6,462 nucleotides of DNA from Ramlibacter sp. (GTDB lineage: Bacteria > Pseudomonadota > Gammaproteobacteria > Burkholderiales > Burkholderiaceae_C): positions 1 through 6,462 of the forward strand of contig JAQGMT010000339.1 of assembly GCA_028292185.1 (NCBI GenBank), written 5' to 3'. Shown in pieces: positions 1-5,655 of the stretch. The notes beneath the pieces are model-generated. The model ran no database searches and was not told where the DNA came from. It worked only from the letters and a program-made list of their open reading frames with translations. Position 1 is the stretch's first letter; every line of letters begins with the position of its first letter. A program made the translations under genes and the position numbers.

Positions 1-791
1 CCGCAACCGGTCTGGCAAAGCTGTACGAGCGCTCGGACACCAACGCCCGCGCGCTGGAAGGCCTGCCGCCGGTGGCAGGCTGGTTACGCGGCGAAGGAGC
101 CACCGAACTCACGATTCGGGAACACGATTGGCAGTTCACCTTGGACATCGCGGGCGGCCACAAGACCGGCTTCTACCTGGACCAGCGCGACAGCCGGCGC
201 AAGTTCGCCGAATACGCGCAGCGGCTGAACTTCCGGCGCGTGCTCAATTGCTATAGCTACACCGGCGGCTTTACGGTGGCGGCGCTGGCCGGTGCGCGCG
301 CCGCGGGAACGGACGGTGCCGGTGCGCAAGTCACATCGATCGACTCCTCGGCTCCCGCGCTGGTGCGGGCGCAGGCCAACGTGGCGCTGAATGGCTTCGA
401 TGCGTCGGCGGCTGAATACATCGATGCCGACGTCAACACGTCCCTGCGGCGCTTCATCGAAGAGGGCCGCACTTTTGACGCGATCGTGCTCGACCCGCCG
501 AAGCTGGCCCGCACGGCAGCGCACGCCGAACGCGCCGCCCGGGCCTACAAGGACATCAATCGCCTCGCACTCAAGCTGCTGGAACCGGGCGGCGTGCTGT
601 TCACCTTTTCGTGCTCGGGGGGCATCAGTGCCGACCTGTTCCACAAGATCGTCGCCGGCGCTGCCGCTGACGCCAATGTGGATGGGTACATCGTCGAGCG
701 GCTCGGCGGCGCGCCGGACCATCCCATGACGCTGGCCTTTCCCGAAGGGGAATACCTCAAGGGTTTGGTGGTGGTCCGCAAAGCTCCGTAA
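1..791 (+). CDS. rlmI: RlmI-like class I SAM-dependent 23S rRNA methyltransferase, 3' part
   Basis: This is the C-terminal 262 codons of a gene that begins before the window; the frame is open from base 3. The GTG at 72 is internal, because the codons before it read as family sequence (LYERSDTNARALEGLPP, RlmI-like). Visible motifs are FYLDQRDSR (171-197), the SAM-binding loop VLNCYSYTGGF (240-272), the catalytic-site DPPK (492-503) and FTFSCSGG around 600-623. Full-length relatives are about 390-400 aa with an N-terminal PUA domain, which would lie off the left edge. The E. coli relative makes m5C1962 in 23S rRNA using S-adenosylmethionine in the cytoplasm. The Cys in the SCS motif may be relevant to m5C chemistry, but I cannot assign it as the nucleophile. 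It could instead be an RlmK/RlmO-type paralogue with a different target base. The family is secure; the exact target is inference. The next gene follows after 28 nt, so co-transcription is likely. Confidence 0.88.
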   Translation, partial: ATGLAKLYERSDTNARALEGLPPVAGWLRGEGATELTIREHDWQFTLDIAGGHKTGFYLDQRDSRRKFAEYAQRLNFRRVLNCYSYTGGFTVAALAGARAAGTDGAGAQVTSIDSSAPALVRAQANVALNGFDASAAEYIDADVNTSLRRFIEEGRTFDAIVLDPPKLARTAAHAERAARAYKDINRLALKLLEPGGVLFTFSCSGGISADLFHKIVAGAAADANVDGYIVERLGGAPDHPMTLAFPEGEYLKGLVVVRKAP

Positions 792-806
792 ACTTACGCC
801 CTCCCT

Positions 807-810
807 GGAG
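807..810 (+). promoter_or_regulatory. Shine-Dalgarno of the COG0523 GTPase gene
   Basis: GGAG lies 9 nt before the ATG at 820 and supports that start. The resulting protein begins MSLIPVTILTGFLGSGKTT, the usual N-terminus of the family. I see no promoter in the 28-nt gap. Confidence 0.65.
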
Positions 811-819
811 CAACCCATC

Positions 820-1878
820 ATGAGCCTCATCCCCGTCACCATCCTCACCGGCTTCCTCGGCTCGGGCAAGACCACCTTGCTCAAGCGCGTGCTGGAAGAA
901 GCGCACGGCCAGAAGATTGCCGTCATCGAAAACGAGTTCGGCGAGGAAAACATCGACAGCGACATCCTGGTCACCGAGTCCAAGGAGCAGATCATCCAGA
1001 TGAGCAACGGCTGCATCTGCTGCACCATCCGCGAAGACCTGCGCGCTACGCTGCAGCTGCTGGGGGCCAAGAAGCGCAAGGGTTTGCTGGACTTCGACCG
1101 GGTCGTGATCGAGACCACTGGCCTGGCCGATCCCGGGCCCGTCGCGCAGACCTTCTTCATGGACGACGAGATCGCCGAAACCTATCTGCTGGACTCGATC
1201 CTGACGCTGGTGGACGCCAAGCACGCCCCCCAGCAACTCAATGACCGGCAGGAGGCGCGGCGCCAGGTGGGCTTTGCCGACCAGATCTTCATCAGCAAGA
1301 CGGACCTCGTGGCCAAGGACGAGACCGACGCGCTGCTGCACCGCCTGAAGCACATGAACCCGCGGGCGCCGCAAAAGGCCGTCCACTTCGGCGACGTGTC
1401 ACTCAAGGAGGTGTTCGACCTGCGCGGCTTCAACCTGAACGCCAAGCTGGATATCGATCCCGACTTCCTCAAGGAGGAAGCCGAGGAACACGCGCACCAC
1501 CATCACGCGCACGAGGACGGTGAGCACTGCGACCATCCTTCGCACGCCCAGGAAGGCCACGGCCACCACCATCACCACGACGACGACGTCAAGAGCTTCG
1601 TGTTCAGGGCCGACCGCGCCTTCGACGCGGCCAAGCTGGAAGACTTCCTGGGCGCCGTGGTCAATATCTATGGCCCGCGGATGCTGCGTTACAAGGGCGT
1701 GCTCAATATGAAGGGCAGCGATCGAAAGGTGATCTTCCAGGGCGTGCACCAGCTGATGGGCAGCGACCTCGGCCCCGTCTGGGGCAAGAGCGAGCAGCGC
1801 AACAGCAAGATGGTCTTCATCGGCATCGATCTGCCCAAGGAGATCTTCCTGCAAGGCCTGGAGCAGTGTCTGGTCTAG
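820..1878 (+). CDS. COG0523/CobW-family GTPase, probable zinc metallochaperone
   Basis: A complete 352-aa G3E-family P-loop GTPase. Residues 11-18 are the Walker A GFLGSGKT. ENEFGEENID follows near residue 40, then the family's CxCC metal site (C65, C67, C68 in NGCICC). ETTGLADP (98-105) is the Walker B/switch region, and SKTD (159-162) stands in for the usual NKxD guanine-specificity motif. Residues 224-256 form a loop with 15 His and one Cys plus acidic residues. A CobW_C domain fills about 258-350. Family members (YjiA, YeiR, ZigA, ZNG1) couple GTP hydrolysis to delivery of zinc or another metal to client proteins in the cytosol. Zinc is the most likely cargo, given the His-rich loop and the lack of cobalamin or nitrile hydratase genes nearby. 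That is inference; cobalt or nickel cannot be excluded. Neighbours are an rRNA methyltransferase upstream and a zinc-free type DksA downstream. No Zur box was recognised. Confidence 0.93.
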   Translation: MSLIPVTILTGFLGSGKTTLLKRVLEEAHGQKIAVIENEFGEENIDSDILVTESKEQIIQMSNGCICCTIREDLRATLQLLGAKKRKGLLDFDRVVIETTGLADPGPVAQTFFMDDEIAETYLLDSILTLVDAKHAPQQLNDRQEARRQVGFADQIFISKTDLVAKDETDALLHRLKHMNPRAPQKAVHFGDVSLKEVFDLRGFNLNAKLDIDPDFLKEEAEEHAHHHHAHEDGEHCDHPSHAQEGHGHHHHHDDDVKSFVFRADRAFDAAKLEDFLGAVVNIYGPRMLRYKGVLNMKGSDRKVIFQGVHQLMGSDLGPVWGKSEQRNSKMVFIGIDLPKEIFLQGLEQCLV

Positions 1879-2069
1879 GTCAAAAGAGCAAATTATTTCC
1901 GGGCACGAGCGATTTCTTCGGTTAGGCTAGCGCGTTTTGCGAACCGCCTTCCCGGTGCCCCGATGACTGTCTCGATTCTGCAACTTACGCGTTTCTCATT
2001 TGGCGCCGCCGGGGCCCAGCGCAGTGGCGAAAAGCCCAGCCGTGAGCGCCCTGTACCCGACAATCGGGG

Positions 2070-2075
2070 TATAAC
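2070..2075 (+). promoter_or_regulatory. candidate -10 element of a dksA promoter
   Basis: TATAAC matches five of six bases of the sigma-70 -10 consensus in an otherwise GC-rich stretch. Transcription would start near 2082 and give a leader of about 88 nt. At 16-18 nt spacing I find no acceptable -35 hexamer, and no extended -10 TG. The call is therefore weak and rests on the hexamer and its location before dksA. Confidence 0.35.
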
Positions 2076-2157
2076 TCGCACTAATGAAGGCGATGAATCA
2101 CCAGAACGAGGAAGGTCGGCGGCAATTCGGCAATCACATGCCGGCGCCGCTGTCGCG

Positions 2158-2162
2158 AGGAG
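2158..2162 (+). promoter_or_regulatory. Shine-Dalgarno that fixes the dksA start at GTG 2170
   Basis: AGGAG lies 7 nt before an in-frame GTG at 2170, an ideal distance. It decides in favour of GTG over the ATG at 1963, which has no comparable ribosome binding site. Confidence 0.7.
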
Positions 2163-2169
2163 ACAGGAA

Positions 2170-3117
2170 GTGAAGCCCCAACCGAAGGCCGGCAAAACCG
2201 CGGCCAAGGCCAAACCGGCCGCCAAGCCGGTGAAGGCCGCAGCCAAGCCGGCCGTCAAGAAGCCAGCCAAGAAGGCGGCGCCGGTCAAGAAGCCGGCGGC
2301 CAAGCCAGCGGCCAAGAAGGTTCCCGCGAAGGCGGCCAAGCCCGCCGCGAAAAAGACAGCTCCGCCCGCAAAGGGCAAGCCGGCCACCAAGGCCGTGCCC
2401 GCCAAAACCAAGACAGCCGCCGCCAAGACGCCCTCCAAGGGCAAGGCGCCGGCCGGTCCCGCGTTGCCGCGGGCCATGCCTCCCCGTCCCGATGCCGCAG
2501 CCCTGGGCGCGGAACCGGCGCGGGCCACCAAACCCTCGGCGCGTCTGGCGCAAATCACGGTGCCCTCCATGGCGCAATCCGTGGCGTCAACCGCTGCCAA
2601 AGCAAGCTACACCCAGACAATGGCACCTTCCGTCCTGCCCCAGCCGCCCCTGGTGGCCGTCAAAAAAGATCCCAAGCTCGCCAACAACTGGAAGACCAAG
2701 CCGGTTGAAGAACTCTCCGATGCCGAAGTGCTGGCCATGCCCGACTCGGAATACATGAACGAGAAGCAGATGGCGTTCTTCCGCTTGAAGCTGACGCAGC
2801 TGAAACAGGAAATCCTCAACAGCGCCGGTGAAACCACCGAGCACCTGCGCGAGGACACGGTCATCGTGCCCGATCCGGCCGACCGCGCCACGATCGAGGA
2901 AGAACATGCGCTCGAACTGCGCACGCGCGACCGCGAACGCAAGCTGCTCAAGAAGATCGAGCAGTCCATCGGCCGCATCGATGCCGGCGATTACGGCTAC
3001 TGCGACGAGACTGGCGAGCCGATCGGCGTGGGGCGCCTGCTGGCCCGGCCCACGGCCACGTTGTCGCTGGAGGCCCAGCAGCGCCGCGAGCTCAAGCAGA
3101 AGATGTTCGGGGACTGA
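2170..3117 (+). CDS. dksA: DksA, RNA polymerase-binding (p)ppGpp co-regulator, zinc-finger-less type with basic N-terminal extension
   Basis: DksA binds the RNA polymerase secondary channel and, with (p)ppGpp, resets promoter choice in the stringent response. From the GTG start the protein is 315 aa, about twice the 151 aa of E. coli DksA. Residues 2 to about 95 are Lys/Ala/Pro-rich, like a histone H1 tail, and about 96-180 are a Pro/Ala linker. The DksA core is about 180-315. Coiled-coil tip acids D235 and D238 (DPADRA) match the essential E. coli D71 and D74. The zinc-finger positions read C278, T281, S299 and A302 (YCDETG and LSLEA), so three of the four Cys ligands are replaced. This CTSA pattern is known from alpha/beta-proteobacterial DksA and Pseudomonas DksA2, which work without zinc. 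Starting at ATG 1963 instead would give 384 aa, but that added sequence looks non-coding. Core identity is very secure; the role of the extension is unknown. Confidence 0.93.
   Translation: MKPQPKAGKTAAKAKPAAKPVKAAAKPAVKKPAKKAAPVKKPAAKPAAKKVPAKAAKPAAKKTAPPAKGKPATKAVPAKTKTAAAKTPSKGKAPAGPALPRAMPPRPDAAALGAEPARATKPSARLAQITVPSMAQSVASTAAKASYTQTMAPSVLPQPPLVAVKKDPKLANNWKTKPVEELSDAEVLAMPDSEYMNEKQMAFFRLKLTQLKQEILNSAGETTEHLREDTVIVPDPADRATIEEEHALELRTRDRERKLLKKIEQSIGRIDAGDYGYCDETGEPIGVGRLLARPTATLSLEAQQRRELKQKMFGD
2173..2454 (+). repeat. degenerate Lys/Ala/Pro repeat tract inside dksA
   Basis: Imperfect tandem units built on AAKPAAKK, PVKK and AKPA are encoded by repeated GCC/GCG, AAG and CCG codons. The tract resembles the C-terminal tails of histone H1 and of bacterial H1-like proteins. 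Such repetitive GC-rich sequence is prone to slippage, so tract length probably varies between strains; that is inference. Confidence 0.7.
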
Positions 3118-3136
3118 TCCAGTCCCGGTTTCTTTT
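3110..3136 (+). terminator. Rho-independent terminator overlapping the dksA stop codon
   Basis: GGGACT (3110-3115) pairs perfectly with AGTCCC (3121-3126) around the loop GATCC. The T-rich GGTTTCTTTT follows (3127-3136). The 5' arm lies in the last codons of dksA and the loop contains most of its TGA. The stem is only 6 bp, so termination may be partial. Confidence 0.6.
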
Positions 3137-3170
3137 CCGCAGTACCCCATCCCCGTACTCACCACCCGAT

Positions 3171-5048
3171 ATGCCGCCGAAGGAAGAAAACAACGGCCTG
3201 CTGTCGAAGGTGGTGAAGTTCGTCAGGAATCCGACGACCAACTGGTCCGACCTGGACCAGCAGGAGGCGGACCGCGAGAGCAGCTACTCCAAGCAGATGC
3301 TCAAGGAGATGATCGAACGCAAGCGGCGCAACGACTTCGTGCGCAAGCGTGAGTTCGACATGCTGCGCAAGATGCGGCGCAGCGAGGTGATGGCGGGGCA
3401 GGACCCCGCCGCCCGCCCTTCGTTCTTCCAGAGCTCCATGCCGTCCAAGCCGGACGACCGGGCCACCACGCTCAAGAAGATCGACGAGATCGAAGCGCAG
3501 ATGTCCATGCAATGGTGGAAGACCAAGCATGGGGATTCCAGCCGCAGCGGCAGCAGCACCAATTTCCCGCTGTCCTCGCACGTTCCTGTCGAAGGGCCGA
3601 ATGGCCGCGCGGGGGGCTCACCGCCGGCGCGTTCCACCGCGTACACGCGCACAGCGCCGCAGCCGCTGTCGGCGTCGCAGGCCGAGAAAACCCATCCGGT
3701 CGAACTGGCGCCCACGCCCATGCTCGACTCCGTGCGGCCTGGGGAGCCGTTGGGAAGCTCCGGACCGGCCGCGGGAAACGCTGGCGGGGCCCCGAAAACT
3801 GCCACGCCATTTGCTCGCACCGGGCCGCCAAGCACCGCCATCGGACCGGCCTTCCTGCCCACCCCGGCAGCAGCAAGTTCGCAGCCGGGGGCGTCCATCG
3901 GCTTCTCTCCTTCCAAGCTGTTCGCCGTCGACGTCGAGGAGTTCGCTCACGACCCTGAGCTGGAAGAAGCCTCCATCCGCTTCGCCAATGGCGACAACGC
4001 GGGTGCGGAAGCTGGCTTGATGGAAGTGCTGGGCCCGAAAGGCTCGCGGATCGATCACGACGACACCTGGCTGACGCTGTTCGACCTGTATCGGGCGACC
4101 GGCCAGCAAGAAAGGTTCGAGACTGCGGCCATCGATTTTGCCGGACGCTTCGGCCGCTCCGCGCCGCAGTGGCTGTCGCTGCCCGACGCTGTCAAGGGCA
4201 TGCAGCCGGCCGGCGGCCCGGGCACCGAACTCGCCGCGGGCCAGCCCGTCGCCAACTGGACCTGTCCCGCCACCCTGGGCACGCAGACCATCGTCGCCAT
4301 GAACGCGGCGCTGGCCAAGGCGACGCCGCCGTGGCGCCTGAGCTGGGCCAAGCTCAGCACCATCGACCAGGCCGCGGTGGAGCCGCTCACCAAGCTGTTC
4401 ACACAGTGGGCCGCGCAGCCCCTGCAGCTGCGCTTCATCGGCTCCGAAAACCTGGAGAAGGTGCTGAAGAACGCGACGCCATCCAGCGACAAGGACGTGA
4501 ACCCCGCACTGTGGAAGCTGCGCATGGAAGTGCTGCGCGTGATGCACAGGCCCGACGAATTCGAGCTGGTGGCGCTCGACTATTGCGTGACCTACGAGGT
4601 CTCGCCGCCCTCGTGGGACAGCGCGCGCTGCGAATACAAGCCCCTGCAGGCCGATGGCAGTTACGTGCCGGGCAATACCATCGTCGGCGAAGCGTTTCGC
4701 GATTCGCTTTCCTCGGGCCTGAGCTACGGCGACACCGCCGGGGCCGGATTGACATCGCAAATATCCAACATCTCCACCGTGGAACTGTCGGGCCAGATCC
4801 TCGGCGACGCGACGGAAGCGCTCGCCACGCTGGACGCCAAGCTCGAAGGCGCGGACATCATGGTGATTTCCTGCGCGAGGCTGATCCGCATCGACTTCTC
4901 CGCGGCGGGCTCGCTGCTCAACTGGGTGACCAGCCGGCAGGCTGAAGGCCGCCAGGTGCAGTTCGTTGAAGTCCATCGGCTGGTGGCGGCGTTCTTCAAC
5001 GTCATCGGCATCAGCGAGCATGCCCGGGTGATGGCGCGTACCGACTGA
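3171..5048 (+). CDS. tandem-STAS-domain protein with TPR-like middle region, function unknown
   Basis: A 625-aa protein with no signal peptide or membrane segment, so probably cytoplasmic. The N-terminus (1-75) is basic, including LLSKVVKFVRNPTTNWSDLD and an Arg/Lys-rich helix near RKRRNDFVRKREF. About 115-250 is a Pro/Ala/Ser/Gly-rich, probably disordered linker. About 255-340 is helical and TPR/FimV-like (ASIRFANGDNAGAEAGLMEV). About 362-437 looks like a degenerate STAS domain, and about 530-625 is a clearer one. Between them lies a distinctive segment, FELVALDYCVTYEVSPPSW (464-482). In the C-terminal STAS the loop that carries the phosphorylated Ser of anti-sigma-factor antagonists reads IDFSAAG (D575, F576, S577). 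The protein resembles a hypothetical gene I recall between dksA and hslV in Comamonadaceae. No partner kinase, sigma factor or Mla transporter gene is nearby. The ATG at 3171 lacks a ribosome binding site but preserves the conserved-looking N-terminus. Role unknown; a scaffold or regulator is only inference. Confidence 0.8.
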   Translation: MPPKEENNGLLSKVVKFVRNPTTNWSDLDQQEADRESSYSKQMLKEMIERKRRNDFVRKREFDMLRKMRRSEVMAGQDPAARPSFFQSSMPSKPDDRATTLKKIDEIEAQMSMQWWKTKHGDSSRSGSSTNFPLSSHVPVEGPNGRAGGSPPARSTAYTRTAPQPLSASQAEKTHPVELAPTPMLDSVRPGEPLGSSGPAAGNAGGAPKTATPFARTGPPSTAIGPAFLPTPAAASSQPGASIGFSPSKLFAVDVEEFAHDPELEEASIRFANGDNAGAEAGLMEVLGPKGSRIDHDDTWLTLFDLYRATGQQERFETAAIDFAGRFGRSAPQWLSLPDAVKGMQPAGGPGTELAAGQPVANWTCPATLGTQTIVAMNAALAKATPPWRLSWAKLSTIDQAAVEPLTKLFTQWAAQPLQLRFIGSENLEKVLKNATPSSDKDVNPALWKLRMEVLRVMHRPDEFELVALDYCVTYEVSPPSWDSARCEYKPLQADGSYVPGNTIVGEAFRDSLSSGLSYGDTAGAGLTSQISNISTVELSGQILGDATEALATLDAKLEGADIMVISCARLIRIDFSAAGSLLNWVTSRQAEGRQVQFVEVHRLVAAFFNVIGISEHARVMARTD

Positions 5049-5056
5049 AACGCGTT

Positions 5057-5080
5057 GCCGCTTTCAGCGGCCTTGCTTTT
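5057..5080 (+). terminator. possible terminator after the STAS gene
   Basis: GCCGCT (5057-5062) pairs with AGCGGC (5066-5071) around a 3-nt loop TTC, followed by CTTGCTTTT. An alternative fold pairs CTGAAA (5045-5050) with TTTCAG (5062-5067). The T-tract is interrupted by GC, so strength is uncertain. It would separate hslVU from the upstream gene. Confidence 0.4.
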
Positions 5081-5099
5081 CCGCGCGCCGGCCCAAGCT
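5072..5099 (+). promoter_or_regulatory. tentative sigma-32-like heat-shock promoter for hslVU
   Basis: CTTGCTT (5072-5078) shares CTTG with the sigma-32 -35 consensus CTTGAAA. After 13 nt, CCCAAGCT (5092-5099) partly matches the -10 consensus CCCCATNT. hslVU is a classic heat-shock operon in E. coli, which motivated the search. Both boxes are imperfect, and the start site would fall at or next to the hslV ATG, so the call is weak. Confidence 0.2.
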
Positions 5100-5106
5100 G
5101 GCCGCG

Positions 5107-5655
5107 ATGGAACAATTTCACGGCACGACCATCGTCAGTGTCCGCCGCAAGGATGCGGGCGGCCGCTGGCAGGTAGCGATCGGCGGCGACGGCCAGGTCA
5201 CACTGGGCAACATCGTGGTGAAAGGCTCGGCACGCAAGGTGCGCAAGCTCTACCACGACAAGGTGGTCGCGGGTTTCGCCGGCGCCACGGCCGACGCCTT
5301 CACGCTGTTCGAGCGCTTCGAGTCCAAGCTGGAAAAGCACCAGGGGCACCTGGTGCGCTCGGCGATCGAACTCACCAAGGACTGGCGAACCGACCGCGTG
5401 CTGCGCCGGCTGGAGGCGATGCTGGCGGTGGCCGATCACGAAGCGTCATTGATCATCACGGGCAGCGGCGACGTGCTCGAGCCCGAGCACGGCATCATCG
5501 CCATCGGCTCGGGCGGCGCCTATGCGCAGGCCGCGGCCAAGGCGTTGCTCGACAACACGGAATTGGGCGCGGGCGAGATCGTCAAGAAATCGCTGGAGAT
5601 CGCCGGAGAACTGTGCATCTACACCAACATGCATCACACGGTAGAGACTCTGTAA
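5107..5655 (+). CDS. hslV: HslV (ClpQ), peptidase subunit of the HslVU protease
   Basis: HslV is the Thr-protease core of the cytosolic ATP-dependent HslVU complex: two stacked hexamers that degrade unfolded or specific substrates fed by HslU. The 182-aa product starts MEQFHG, a short propeptide whose removal would expose the catalytic T7 (TTIVSVRR). Other expected residues are in place: D28 and K44 match E. coli D17 and K33 (counted from the mature Thr). GDGQVTLGN, AGFAGATADAF, KDWRTDR, AIGSGGAYA and the C-terminal ICIYTN-like LCIYTNM are all present. Five extra residues (KDAGGRWQV region, 15-23) lengthen the first beta-hairpin relative to E. coli; I recall similar insertions in Comamonadaceae. 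No Shine-Dalgarno precedes the ATG at 5107, but the conserved N-terminus fixes the start. The stop overlaps the hslU start by one base. Confidence 0.97.
   Translation: MEQFHGTTIVSVRRKDAGGRWQVAIGGDGQVTLGNIVVKGSARKVRKLYHDKVVAGFAGATADAFTLFERFESKLEKHQGHLVRSAIELTKDWRTDRVLRRLEAMLAVADHEASLIITGSGDVLEPEHGIIAIGSGGAYAQAAAKALLDNTELGAGEIVKKSLEIAGELCIYTNMHHTVETL

Larger units (their letters stand above)
1879..2169 (+). other. intergenic region between GTPase gene and dksA
   Basis: The dksA frame stays open across part of this gap, with an ATG at 1963. The translation (rich in Arg, Gly and Ser) does not resemble any DksA N-terminus, and no ribosome binding site precedes the ATG. I treat the stretch as non-coding leader. 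It holds a candidate -10 element at 2070-2075 and the dksA ribosome binding site at 2158-2162. The first ~20 bases are AT-richer than their surroundings (CAAAAGAGCAAATTATTT, 1881-1898). I found no convincing terminator for the GTPase gene and no small ORF with a good ribosome binding site. Confidence 0.5.

Noticed and set aside
72..74. GTG 72 as the start of the methyltransferase
   Set aside because: The in-frame codons from base 3 encode family sequence (YERSD, EGLPP), so the gene begins before the window.
84..1160. 358-aa minus-strand frame spanning the methyltransferase and GTPase genes
   Set aside because: It runs antisense across two genes with clear conserved motifs, and its translation matches nothing recognisable.
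1901..1960. GGGCAC / GTGCCC inverted repeat and CGGTT / AACCG hairpin after the GTPase gene
   Set aside because: The arms are short, the loops are long or bulged, and no T-tract follows, so neither is a credible terminator or operator.
2060..2085. Zur box near the TATAAC sequence before dksA
   Set aside because: Zur sites are AT-rich palindromes around GTTATA-TATAAC; here only one half is present and the other side is GGGG, with no symmetry.
1893..2600. 235-aa minus-strand frame rich in Ala/Gly opposite the dksA tail, resembling membrane segments
   Set aside because: Its hydrophobic Ala/Gly/Leu composition is the complement of the repetitive AAG/GCC codons of the K/A/P tract; there is no start signal or homology.
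3139..3158. CCCCAT (3146-3151) as a sigma-32 -10 box for the STAS gene
   Set aside because: No CTTGAAA-like -35 lies at a fitting distance upstream.
3618..5021. 467-aa open frame on the minus strand opposite the STAS gene
   Set aside because: It is a shadow of the high-GC codon bias: low-complexity Arg/Gly/His-rich translation, no family motif, no ribosome binding site, and it lies wholly within a better-supported gene.
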